Shown here piece by piece: positions 1 to 10,490 of a DNA stretch of 48,621 bases. The position numbers and the translations under genes are program-made. Source of the DNA: Seminavis robusta (Eukaryota > Bacillariophyta > Bacillariophyceae > Naviculales > Naviculaceae). Below the pieces are notes generated by a model, which did not search any database, was not told the origin of the DNA, and was given only the letters and a program-made list of their open reading frames with translations. The DNA lies in NCBI GenBank assembly GCA_903772945.1, contig CAICTM010000788.1:1-48621 (forward strand). Direction: 5' to 3'. Each line of letters starts with the position of its first letter. The first letter of the stretch is position 1.

Positions 1-639
1 AAAGAAGAGAGAAGAACCAGACACTGAGAGAATAGACTACACTACACGCTCAGAGGACATGACCGCTACTGCGTACGTACGAGAGCCTATGCGACGAGAT
101 CTAGCACAACGGGACATTCCCGCCACTGGAGAATGCCTATAGCACAAGAAGAGCAGTCAACACTGTCACGACCACTGAGGTGTACGAGACACTGTCATCA
201 TGGGACGTAGCTCTTGCGTGACCGATGTTGGGAATCTACTCGATGCCGTTGCTCGCACCGTTCAGAGTCTCATGATGACAGATGATTCAACGCCATATGT
301 TGGAAGACGCTGCTAAGGTCCACATAGGTCCCAGTACATGAACGACAGAGGTAAGGAGGAAACCCACAATTGTAAAGAGCGGAATCTAGGTTCCAATGAG
401 ACGCGTGTGAGATAGTCACAGGCTCAAGATCACATTTGCCCCGCCACTCCTGATGGTAAGGAGCGAAGCCATTGCCGTGGAGCGCAGCCGGAATATTGCC
501 AAATCCTTATGGGAGGGGTACCCCTCCCCTTCCTATGGTGCGCAAGCAGCATCAAGTTTGGGACCAAAGGTAGGGTACCCTCCACGATCACCGACGTCTA
601 AACTCACAACGTTCGACAGTAGGGACTGTTCAGATCTAT
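1..639. other. unassigned 5' flank of the Crypton relic
   Basis: No convincing gene is visible. Short open stretches exist, but none shows a recognised domain or a sustained coding pattern. The stretch may include the lost N-terminal part of the tyrosine-recombinase element that begins near 640, since the recombinase body that follows lacks an obvious start and N-terminal SAM-like DNA-binding region. That is inference from position only. Confidence 0.3.
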
Positions 640-2404
640 AAATCGCCATTGTGTGTATTTAGGCCCGGATTGGAATAGAATTTATTTGACCAACCAGGAG
701 ACTTTCGCGAATCAGTGCGAGCACTCGGCGAGAGAAGAAGGCGAGAACGGAGGCCTCCAAGTTTCCAGACTTCGCTCTTGAAACCAAGTTATCCTGGAGC
801 AAGAATGTCCTGGAGGAGCGTGCTTGCCCAAACCAAATCATGCTGGGTGCCGCTGACCCAGACTTTTGCGTTTTGATTGCCTTGGCTATTTTGATCGAGA
901 CTCGTCTTGAGAGGGGAAACGGTGATCCCAAGTTCTGTTTGGCCATCTACGGTGTCCGACGATGAAGAAGCGTCTCCAATGCCTCCGCGCGCTGCGAAGA
1001 CCGGAAACGACAAAGAGCCGATGAGGACGACGACAGACAGAGCTGCGAGATCAACGCTGGCTACGCAAACGGGCCTTTGAAGAAGGCTTGGAAGGACCCA
1101 GAGTTCGTTGGAGCTTGCGGCTCAAGTCCAGGGTAGCCTTGGTACCCACAGTGTGCGCAAGTTGCCTCCCACCTACGCTGCTGAGTGTGGGATTACCCAG
1201 TCCGAGAATGAAACTCGGGGTCGCTGGAAGGGAGAGAAGAATGGACACATCGTTCATGTGTACATCAACCTGGAGCAGCTTCCCACAGACGCCAAGGTTG
1301 CTGGAACGCTCGCTGTTGGTGGTCCCGTCAAGTACAGCATCAAGGCTGACAGCGGTGTTGACCATGGGTTCATCGGTGAGCATGTCTGTCCGAAGATCTG
1401 CGACTTCTTCGCTGACGACTCAAGCAACAACATCGCCATGGTGCTTGGTCCAGCCTTGCTTTGGGCTGCGATGGAACCTGCCTGGCTTGGAGCATATGAT
1501 GACGGCTGAGATTCGCAACCGCATCCAGACGGAGTATACTCAGCTTCGAACCACTTTGGATGAGGATCCTGGGGCCGACTACTACCCAGTGGCCAAGATC
1601 CCTCTCACAATCTACAAAGTAGCCAATGCATTGCACATTACTGAGTTGGCTTCCACCGCCCAGGTCGAAGCTGGTGCCGAGCCCTTGGTTGGAGGTGCTC
1701 TTGGTGGTGTCAACATGGAACAGCTCAACCAATTGCTTGCTCTCTAACATAGGACAGCAGGCAATCGAGGAGGCCCAGCAGATCTTGGCACAGAACATCA
1801 GCTCGTTGAGGGCTATGTCTCGACCAACAATGCCATTGTCAACAAGAATATTGGGAGGATCAACCACTTCCAGTTGATCGCGAGGGGTGGTGGTGCTCCA
1901 AGGCTTCCGCTTCCTGGTGCGCCCAGTGGAGCTGGCATTGGTGGTGGTGCTGCGGGAGCTGGCGTTGGTGGTGGTACTGCGGGAGCTGGCGGCGGTGGTG
2001 CTGCTGCGGCGGGCAGAGGACTTCCCCCACCACCACCGAGTCCTGGGCGTTTGGCCCGTACTCCTGCCGCAAGGGCCCCTACACCCGCTACCCTCCCAGC
2101 CCAGCTTTCGAAGAAGCCTTTCAACCTCTACGAGCTGTGGGACGAGTGGATCAAGGGCCTGAACGGGAACAAGGCCGCATGTGAGTTTACTGCTCGTGAG
2201 CGCGGCCGCGTCAAGGACAAGTTCTGCCGCCGCAAGCATGTGTAGGACTGTGTGATTCGGTTGATGGCGAAGGGCTTCGATTGGAGGGCAGCGGTCGACC
2301 GCATCTATGCCACCTACGGGTGGCTTACGGTCACCCAGATCATCAACAAGTTCAAGCAAGACAAGAAGAATCAGCCCACCGGCATCCACCCACGCTTGCG
2401 TTGA
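640..2404 (+). pseudogene. degenerate Crypton-type tyrosine recombinase with GCR1_C-like C-terminal domain
   Basis: This is the relic of a DNA transposon encoding a tyrosine recombinase. Pieces fall in different frames. About 670-957 gives a stretch with VLGAADPDFCVL-like character (core recombinase; here the start reads ML). About 1030-1509 carries GTHSVRK followed by RGRWK, the H-x-x-R box and downstream segment of tyrosine recombinases. About 1500-1850 gives a helical segment. About 1860-2060 is a Gly/Ala then Pro-rich linker. About 2120-2404 holds YELWDEWIKGLNGNK and a following R/K-rich block that resembles the GCR1_C DNA-binding domain typical of Cryptons. A stop near 957 and frame changes near 1110, 1500 and 1805 rule out a single product. 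There is no obvious start codon. Assignment rests on the order recombinase box then GCR1_C-like domain; individual similarity was recalled, not searched. Confidence 0.65.
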
Positions 2405-3030
2405 ACTGCCTTGGTGGTACCCAGCCTACAGCGCGATCCTGCTGTAGGCATAGCAAAAACAAATTTTATATGTTTCATTTTAGTTTTAAGAATTTTGTGT
2501 GGTTACTGTTTTTCTTGTTGTGTTTTGTGTTGAGCAGCAACACGCCTGGGGAACCCTCCGTCCGAGTTTCCAGGCCCCGCAGCGTGGAAACTTGAACCCT
2601 GATGGGTTCTCGCAACTATGACCCTAATCATGGTTGCCGAGAGGACCATCTCACAATTTGCAAAATTAATTCCCGCGATCCTCACCTACAACTCAAGTAC
2701 ATCTCTACATCTCGCAGGTCATCACCTGTGTTCCGGAAATGGATACCCCACATGATGATGCACCGCATCAGCTCCTCAATGCCTCTCGAACAAGATTACC
2801 CTTAAGGCAACGACGCCCGTCCAAGACCACATTTGGCAAGATCGACAGCGGCAGCCATGAATCACTAAAGCCAACGACCTAGCCAAGATCAGCCATTGAA
2901 CAGCCGATCGCAAGAAGGTTGTCTCTCTCTCAGCTCACAATTCTTCATTCAGCCGACGCTGAAGGCAAGAACCTAGATTAGATTAATCTCTTGCGCCGGC
3001 ATCAGGTTTCGTATCTTTTCGACCCTCACC
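2405..3030. other. spacer between two mobile-element relics
   Basis: Only short unconvincing reading frames are present. About 2450-2530 is T-rich and could be a 3' untranslated remnant of the Crypton copy. No terminal repeats or RNA gene were seen. Confidence 0.4.
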
Positions 3031-4187
3031 ATGGCCAGCTCTAATTTCTCGGATCTCGTCTCTTGTGCAGCGGCATGGGAGGTACATGCTCCTAACTACA
3101 CTGATATCCTCACTTCTGTGGGCGGCGCCTCGAATGCGAATCGTGATGTTGCCTCTCGCGCTATGAGCCAATTTTGCCTTCGTTCACCTGCCACCTTTGG
3201 CTTCGTCCTCCAGAATGACGAAACGAATATCTACATTGGACATTCACTCTACGCTTACCCCGTGAATCCTAGCCAGGTCTCTCCTTACGACAATCTCTAC
3301 GCTATCGTGGTGGGAAATGACCTTCGAAGCGCTATCACGGTAGTCCTTCCTATGTCAGCGTTCGAGCGCACGGCTGACGTAACCTGCCACAACATGACAG
3401 TTATTGACGGAGGAACGATGTTCACCGCCGTGCCGGCTCCTGTACTACACAGTGGCCCCCACGGCGGCGGTGTCGCGGACACTGATGTTTTCCGGGTCCG
3501 TCGCGTGATGCCTCTTCCGTCCTATCTCTCTGAAGCCGTCCTTGTGGCCCGTCCCGAAGGACAGTACAGTCTTCCCCAGTTCCGTGCGGAAGTCCTTACC
3601 CCTGAGATGGCACAAAGTTGCGCAAGGATCCCACCGACCCCTTCCTCCTGGAAATTGCTCTGGATGGACTACAATACCACTTTGAAGATCGATTCCTCCA
3701 CCCATGGCATTACCCAGACAGGTATAGGGACCTCGTTGACACTCAAAATCTCATTGGTTGGGACAACTTCCTGAGAGGACGTTTGTCCACGCACTGGGCT
3801 AAGCATCAAGATGCATATCTGCATCGGGTCGGCTCCCAGGAGACAACCAAAACAGGACAGCTCTGGGTCACCAACCTAGCCTCACTGCTCATCAAGCAGT
3901 GGTGGAACCTGTGGGAGGATCGAAATGCTGCCAGGCATGGCAAAGACAAGGAAGACCAGTGGAAGAAGAAGCACGAACAGCTTCAGCGGGAGGTGGAACT
4001 CATTTACGAGAAAGCGGATCTGATCCCAGCGGAGCTGGTGGATTTTATCTTCAAGCGACCGCTTGACGAGCAAATGGCAAAGGGCCCAGGCGACATCACA
4101 GCGTGGCTTGCCAATTGGCTGCCCGTCGTTGACAAGGCACTCAGGGACGAGCATGCACGCACAGCGCAGAACAATGACACAGGGTGA
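3031..4187 (+). pseudogene. chimeric retroelement relic: unknown ORF plus C-terminal end of a reverse-transcriptase polyprotein
   Basis: Two coding blocks in different frames abut near 3605. Block one (3031 to about 3610) starts with a good ATG and codes about 195 residues of an unrecognised soluble protein (begins MASSNFSDLVSCAA). Block two (about 3610-4187) codes about 190 residues with VDTQNLIGWDNFLRGR, then WWNLWEDRNAARHG, then a charged helical end. That pattern matches my memory of the region after the reverse transcriptase/RNase H part of diatom retroelement polyproteins. A stop precedes block two in its own frame, so the blocks cannot be read as one protein. No RT catalytic motif is present. 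The 3' tail immediately downstream (to 4416) recurs at 13255-13458, which supports mobile origin. It may be an internally deleted copy or two unrelated fragments. Confidence 0.5.
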
Positions 4188-4209
4188 CTACGCACAGAGG
4201 GGTCTCACC

Positions 4210-4416
4210 GTATAAATAGATGGCAATCCAGCCAAGGGTAGCTAGTTAGTCGTACAGCACCCTCCGGAGTTTTGTTAAATTTCTCCGGTGGGGGGCTTAC
4301 ACTAGGCCCATCCTAAGTGGGCGCCCTCGTGCGCCTGAGGTATATGGGTTCGTCATGGCACCGTTCAGCGGATCGTCTGACGAGGTGTAGCCTTTAAAAT
4401 AAAATCTCGTTATTTC
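4210..4416 (+). repeat. retroelement 3' tail, copy 1
   Basis: This segment lies just after the polyprotein end at 4187. It contains TCTCCGGTGGGGG, CTTACACTAGGCC, ATGGCACCGTTCAGCGG and GAGGTGTAGCC, and finishes in a TAAAATAAAAT-type stretch. The same blocks in the same order occur at 13255-13458. The shared segment reads as the 3' untranslated region of a retroelement family. No target-site duplication could be defined. Confidence 0.75.
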
Positions 4417-4460
4417 GTTTCCTTGCTGATTCAGTGCACGACAGATAAGTACCGTATAAA

Positions 4461-4625
4461 TCGAATACTGTACGGAGGTTTTGATTAGCTTAGCGGCTTC
4501 CGTGGATTTCTTTTGCAACGTTCCGCGACGGAAGCTCGTGACACTCGAAAACTGCACGGACGTTCTGATTGGTTGAGCTGCTTTCGTGGTTCTCGTTCAA
4601 CGTTCCTTGTAAATCGCTGAAAGAT
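4461..4625 (+). repeat. imperfect tandem duplication, period about 84 bp
   Basis: The unit starting TCGAATACTGTACGGA at 4461 is repeated as TCGAAAACTGCACGGA at 4545. Later landmarks also repeat: GATTAGCTTAGC against GATTGGTTGAGC, and CAACGTTCCGCG against CAACGTTCCTTG. The copies differ at many positions, so the duplication is old. It sits directly downstream of the retroelement tail. Confidence 0.65.
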
Positions 4626-5149
4626 TGTGAAGCCATAAGCACGAACTGAAAAGAGATATCGTACTGTTGCGCTTGATAAGTATCAGAAATCCTCGGGATG
4701 TAAAAGGCTTGCTCGATGGCCAAGATAGGTGCAAAATCAATAAGTCTCTTGTTCGCTCGGAGACTCCAGCTGTTCGCTCAAAGGATCAGTGACTTCTTTT
4801 AAGCGAATTGTGTGATTTTGCGAACTTTGTGGCTTCGTGCTAGCAGCTAGCTCCATGTGGTTGTTGCCGTCGTCAATGACGAGGAAGGGATCTAGGTTCC
4901 GTTGGGGCGACGATGGGCTGCCTGTTGGGGTTGTAGACTGGTAGATGGCCAAGTCAATGGTTCCTGTCACTGTGGTGGCGACTGGAACTATCAAAATCGA
5001 TCAGAAGGTTGTTGACTTAGGACTTCAAAATGGGCCTTGAAACCACCTCAAAATGCCAATGAAATTCAATGAATTCAACTGTAGCTGTAGCACTGATTGT
5101 TGTATTTCGAAGAGATCCTTTTCTCGTCAAGGAGGTCTCTTCTTCCCTT
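4626..5149. other. spacer without a recognisable gene
   Basis: Short frames on the minus strand (4490-4723 and 4737-4994) show no known domain. No RNA gene or repeat was recognised here. Confidence 0.35.
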
Positions 5150-5700
5150 AAGAACTGCCTGCAAATCTATGCGATCTGTTAATCCAATAAGTTTCTGTTC
5201 CAGTACTGAAGTAGTGGACTGGGTCTCGCTGAAACCCTTCCTCAGGGACAGCGGTAGTCAGGCAGCAAGGGAGCCTTATCGTGCCTCAGGAGTGTTCCAC
5301 ACCTCCATTAGGCACCCAAACCAAGGACTTGGTCCTGTCAGTCAGACAGGAGGGCCAGCAGAGCTCTCTGCTGGGCCCTTTTGGGCCAGCTCTCCTCAGG
5401 AGCTGGGAGCCTTCGTTATTCAATCGTGCAGTGGCAGTCTGGGAACAGTACTATCTGCTACCTCCTACTGCTTCTGCCCGGCCTCAACAGGATAGGTATC
5501 AACTGCTGCGGTATCAAAGGGGCTACAAGCTAATCAGGATCGGTCTCAATCTTTCGTACTATTTTCTTAACTATGGTAGAAAGGATGATCCTTTCTTGCT
5601 GCTTTGCTGGGAGATAAGCCAACTGCACATGCTGGAGTTGTAGGCCAGCATAGCTGTTGGAGCTATCCCAGAGGAATCCAGAGCTCTCGCTCCCAAAAGT
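5150..5700 (+). repeat. dispersed repeat, copy 1 (inverted partner at 11740-12185)
   Basis: Several blocks match the reverse complement of 11740-12185 in the same order: CTTCCTCAG followed by GGTAGTCAGGCAGCAAGGG, then CAAGGACTTGG, then a GGCCAGCTC hairpin block near 5392-5412 (CCAGCTC..GAGCTGG), then TTAACTATGG, then AGAGCTCTCGCTCCC. The two copies therefore form a diverged inverted pair flanking the Plavaka-like transposase. They may be long terminal inverted repeats, or independent insertions of another element such as a decayed LTR. I cannot decide which. Confidence 0.55.
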
Positions 5701-6322
5701 TATTGCTTGAGGCCTTCGTCTGGGTGTTTCGCCATTGGCTCTATCATTTCTAGTACTTGCGTTGGCATCGACAGTATGGAAACTATGTCATTGTATTGCT
5801 CTCTGGTCGGAATTTTGTTCCCCTTCCACCAGGGCGGAGCCCTCTTGCGCGCCATTCCAGCAGGAATTTGAATTGGATTTGTGACCTAAAGCTCACCTTC
5901 GGTAACCTATTTGACAGTACTATATAAGGAAATTTAAAGTGAGGTGACATGCGTTGGCACGGCCAGCGGTATTTTAGTATTCATTGCTTAGATATTTGTA
6001 TATTGATTTGGTTTCCCTTTTAAGGAAGTGTCACGAGTTACGAAAATTAAATATTGGCTGGCTCACCTCATTCATGTGTAAAAGAAAGAACACACCGGCA
6101 CTCAGTTTGCCTACCACACGTAAGGCATTGACCTAGCACATTTAAGGCACTACGTCGTCGAATTGGGGCCTCTACCTCACCAAACAGCTTGCCGCCACTC
6201 CCCGAACAGCGATTATCACTGTAACTGCTCTACAAAAAGCGAGGCGAATCACTAAGCTCGGCATGGAAAGCATACTCGAAACCAATTCAGTATCTTAAAA
6301 ATAAGAGTGGTTAGTAGCCAAA
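5701..6322. other. spacer downstream of the transposase
   Basis: No coding stretch of note is present. Position suggests that part of it is the 3' untranslated end of the minus-strand transposase that ends at 6323. No poly(A) signal or terminal repeat was identified with confidence. Confidence 0.35.
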
Positions 6323-9300
6323 TTATGACATCTTATCTAGGTCAAGAGGATCCTCCACCCAGGATGTGAATTCTTCCACCCATTCTGGCCGAGACTTGAC
6401 CTGGAAATACCTTTTTCCTCCTTTGCAACCAATGTCAGGGACCACACACATTGGGGCAACAATAGCACCGACATCAGCTAGGTAGAACCTACGTGATTCC
6501 TTGTCCTTCTTCGTTTTGACATCCTTGAAGAAAGGAATGAATAGGTCCGACATGGTGACTTGTGTAGGAGTAGCATCCCAATACGCACTCTCTACTACAG
6601 CATAGGTCTGGTTTTCCAGGCGGATTCCCCCATGCTCCAAATTGGATACCTCTGGCAACCCTTCCAACTTCAGAAGCACCAGATCTGTCCAGGAAGGTCG
6701 CCATACCCCCCTTCATCCGTGTCTCCCCAGAATATGATTGCCCAATCTCTCCATGGTCCAGTGCCTCGATAGTCAGGGTGGGCATGAAACACTTGGCCGT
6801 CCCTCCTGTGTTCTGTGTAGATTGGCAGCTCATACTTAGTTCTTGAAAGTCCATCGTCATTGCTGGAATCACTGGCGATACTTGGATTCAATGTGTCTTC
6901 CACTTTGTCCTGCAGCTCCAAGAGAAACTCCACAACCTCCTGACTGTACCTCTCAGTTGCCAAAGCTGGACTCCTTTTGCTGCTTTAGTCCTTCCCTTGA
7001 AACCAATTGCTTTTGCTTCTTCATTGGCCCAGTAAACCTCCAACATTCTGCCTCCGGTCCAGGTTTTTGGCTCCGATTCATCTCCATCACTACCTTCCTT
7101 CCTACCTGCATTCGGCTCCGATTCATCTCCATCGCTACCTTTCTTCCTATCTGCATTCGGCTCCGATTCCTCTCCATCACTATCTTCCTCCCTATCTGCA
7201 TTCAGCTCTGATTCCTCTCCATCACTATCTTCCTCCCTATCTGCATTCGGCTCCGATTCCTCTCCATCACTATCTTCCTCCCTATCTGCATTGGCATCAC
7301 TATCATCCGAGTCTCCGTCGCTACCTTTGTCATTCGCTGCATCACCACCTTGCTGATTCTGTGCATTTCCATCATTATTATCCGGGTCCTCTTCCTCGTC
7401 CTCATCCTCGTCCTCGCCACCATCATCATCGACACCCATTGGATCGTAATCTCCATAGTACTTCGAAGACCATCCAGCTCAGCCATTGCCCACTGAATGA
7501 CCATAAATTCAAGCAACCGGATAGCTGTCTGCAATTCGAAGGTTGCCATGTTCTTTTGGGTGAGCCGTGCTGCCACTTTGGTCACTTTGTGGCCACTTTC
7601 ATTAGATCCAGTGTCGTGTTCCTTAGGTACGCCATACAAAAGGATATCATTTGCCATGTGCATTATCGCGTGAAACTTCATCAATTTCAAACCCATTCCT
7701 GTTGCTCTCCTCAACACTTTCTTCAATAGGTACATGATGAAGCGATGTTTCTTCTTCAAGCGCTTGACTGTTTTAACATCCATCTCTGGTTCATTCAGGA
7801 ATGCCTCCCATTCCAAGAGCATCTCCACCAGCCTCAACCAGTCCTTTCGGAGCTGTGGTGTCTCGAAATGTTGGCTTTTCCTTAGTATTTCGATACCCTT
7901 GGTGGATCTCAATACAGCAGCGATGAGTAGCAAAACGCCACGGTACTCGTTAGCCATCAGCTTCTTCTTCTGCCTGATTCCATGGGTGAACTTGCATCCT
8001 GGGATGCTCCGTTCAGAGTTATGGGAGAAGAGTTGCCCATATTGTGATGCCAATGCATCAATCTCCTTGGCTCCTGCTGAGGTTGGGCCAATCTGGGCAA
8101 AGAAGCTCTCTCTCGTATACAAAAAGATACCCAACAACATGGCGTGGAGCATCTCAGAGGGGCAAGCACCATGGATTCCAGTATCGTACTTGGGATCGAA
8201 TCTGACCTTATTCCATGCATTGTCAATCAGATGCTGGGAAATTGCTTGCAATCCTTTCTTGTCCTTGGCGTCGATGAGTTCTTGGATGATTGTCAGTGTC
8301 TTTGCTGTGTAAGTATCAACGTGGTTGTCGCAGTCAAGAGTTGGAACGTTGCAGTATCGACAAATCATCTTAACATTGCCCAACCGGCTTCTATACTTTC
8401 CACAGAGCACCTCGGCCTCATCGGTATCGACCCTCACCATGACAGTAAAGAACACAAGCTCGAGGTTTCGGTAGAGCTTTCCTCTGTAATGGAGATCCCA
8501 TATCATCCCAGTTGTTTGGATGGTTACGTAAGAGTGCAAGATGGTATCAAGTTGGTAATGGAAGTCCTGTGCCTTCACGACTTTTGTTCGTCTACCCCCC
8601 TCATTGGGAAGTAAACCTTCGAAATTCAGGAAATCCAGAACTGCTTGATCATGGTTTGAGTCGGCAAATATCTTCTTTCCTTGTGATTTGCCTGCCGAGT
8701 AGTTGACAACATATCCAAGAGTTGCCCATGCCTGATCCTTCCTTCGATATTCCAGGGAGAAACAAGAGAGAGACATCTTCAGCGCAGTTATCGAAAGGTT
8801 TTGGAACTGGCCAGTCACTGCCCCATCAATATACCATTGGATGCCGATTCCCATTTGCTTTCGGGGATTGGTAACGTATGCCTTGTAACAATTGCGGTAC
8901 GCCTCACCAGTGTTCAACTGACTGATTTTGGTACTCGTTTTAGGTGGTGGAGCTAGTGGATCGTTATCGAAAAAGCAGAAATCGTCGTCCTTGAGGCGTG
9001 GATCGGCAAGCAATTGCCACACACAATGGCGAGCATCGTGGCACACCACCTTGATGTTAGCACCTGAATGTGGAAGCACAAGGTCTTTTGTGAAAGGGAA
9101 TTTGCCACCCATGTTGTATCTTGTCATGAGGAAGCTCATCAACTTTTTCCGGCTCAAGTACTCCGGAACCTCACCAAGCTTCTCGTCACCCAATCGGGCT
9201 CCAGTTTCATCCAAGTGCCATGTCAACACATCATCATACGCAGTCAAAGGCGCCTTGTTCTTTCGAAGGATATCCATCAATTTGACACCCCGAGCCTGTT

Positions 9301-9968
9301 TCTTATCCAAGGGGAGGAATGTCTTCTTTGAATCTGCACAATATTGCCGGAATTGGTTGATGTTCCTATCGTCTGGAGGTTCATTGTCATGGTTCCATTC
9401 CTTGGGGGAATTTGTACCAGGGTAGCTGTTGATCCACCACTGCTGGTCTCATCATCATCTTCATTACTATCATCATCGTCTGTGTCTTCTTGCGAATCGT
9501 CGTCACTTCCTTCCTCATCAGTTGCCTCTATGGCTTCCTCATCTGCCTCTCTTTTGCTTCCTCATTGCCGTCATCTCGGGTACCAAACCGCGGGTCAGCT
9601 GCTGGATTTCTATTGTCTTCCTCGCTTTCAGAACCAATACCACCACCATCTTGCATGGCCCAAGCAATTTGATCTTCCTCCACCATGTCTTGTGGAATGG
9701 CTGGCATTTGACTCGATGTGCCTCTCTCCTCTCCTGCAGATCTTCTAACTTGCCGTGGTGCTTTAGCGGGTCTTCCAGTGTCAGTGGCACCAAGCCCTGC
9801 AGTAGTCATGTCCCCTTTTCTCCTAGTACTAGTACTTCTTGTTGCTTTGCCAATGCCAAGTGCATTCTGCCTTGCTGCAATGCAACTCCGAGATTGGTTG
9901 GTGTGAGCACTTAGTGCCCTCTTGCTTTCAAACCAAGCTTTACAGTAGTCGCAATACCAATAACCCAT
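6323..9968 (-). pseudogene. Plavaka/CACTA-like transposase, frameshifted copy
   Basis: A large transposase is read from 9968 down to 6323. Its N-terminus (from ATG at 9968) has a C2HC zinc finger (CX2C, X12, HX6C). An acidic linker follows, then the continuous 7202-9310 core of about 600 residues with IQWYIDGAVTGQF, CRYCNVPTLDCDNH and PSEMLHAMLLGIF. Next comes an acidic tail with five 15-residue NADREEDSDGEESEP-type repeats, and finally a C-terminal block with ENQTYAVVESAYW and RRFYLADVGAIVAP. I recognise this architecture as the Plavaka/CACTA type seen in diatoms; the exact superfamily is recalled, not searched. The frame changes near 9550, 9455, 7470, 6960 and 6675, so the copy is probably dead, although the core is open over more than 1.8 kb, which suggests recent decay. 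Introns do not readily explain the frame changes. Confidence 0.65.
7070..7305 (-). repeat. 45-bp tandem repeat encoding acidic NADREEDSDGEESEP units
   Basis: About five 45-bp units lie inside the transposase tail. Each reads roughly NADREEDSDGEESEP on the minus strand; the last two drift to RKKGSDGDE and RKEGSDGDE. The repeat stays in the local coding frame and so was expanded under, or before loss of, coding constraint. Confidence 0.8.
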
Positions 9969-10298
9969 GATACAACTAGTAGTAGTAGCTAGCTAGTAGT
10001 AGTAATTGCCGATCGCTAGCCCGTATAAAGGAACTGTAATACCTTAGGCAAAGTCTACACGACCTTACAAAATGTGAGTGTGTTACCAAAAGCTAACCCC
10101 CAAACCGCTCTGTACCGGATTCTGTATGTAGTTTCCATGTTCATTGGTATGGCATAGGGGACAAAACGGGACCACAAAATTGGTCGGTACCTATGGGGTT
10201 GGGAATTTAGGATGCATGCAGGGTTCCCAAACGGTGCATACTGCCACACCCAATGGAGAACCCAGTACATGTTCCACAACAAACACCATCCAAATCCG
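9969..10298. other. 5' flank of the transposase
   Basis: The first part is rich in TAGT/TAGC units just upstream of the transposase start. The stretch 10070-10280 shares scattered blocks with 12710-12900 (ATGTAGTTT, then ATGG, then AAACGG), the corresponding flank of the second relative. It may therefore be the element's 5' untranslated or promoter region. No defined promoter motif was identified. Confidence 0.35.
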
Positions 10299-10490
10299 GG
10301 AGCAATGACGTCACCAATCGCCTAGGGACGCATGTCGTTCGGTACCTTCCAGACCTCGCTGTTTTCGCGAGACCCCATTATGCGCTTCTTAGATGGAGCA
10401 ATGACGTCACCAATCGCCTAGGGACGCATGTCGTTCGGTACCTTCCAGACCTCGCTGTTTTCGCGAGACCCCATTATGCGCTTCTTAGAT
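10299..10490. repeat. perfect 96-bp tandem duplication
   Basis: Positions 10299-10394 and 10395-10490 are identical by eye over 96 bp. Both start GGAGCAATGACGTCACC and end GCGCTTCTTAGAT. Each copy contains the palindrome TGACGTCA, a full CRE/bZIP-type site, and TTCGCGAG. Identity implies a very recent duplication or an assembly artefact. It lies about 330 bp upstream of the transposase start. Confidence 0.9.

Noticed and set aside
1370..2389. 339-codon minus-strand frame
   Set aside because: Antisense to the Crypton relic, which has recognisable recombinase and GCR1_C-like blocks on the plus strand; the minus-strand product is low-complexity.
7070..7305. Possible CRISPR-like array from the regular 45-bp spacing
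   Set aside because: Units are contiguous coding repeats without unique spacers, in a eukaryotic sequence.
7007..7729. 240-codon plus-strand frame rich in His/Tyr/Leu
   Set aside because: Shadow of the 45-bp acidic repeat and flanking transposase on the minus strand.
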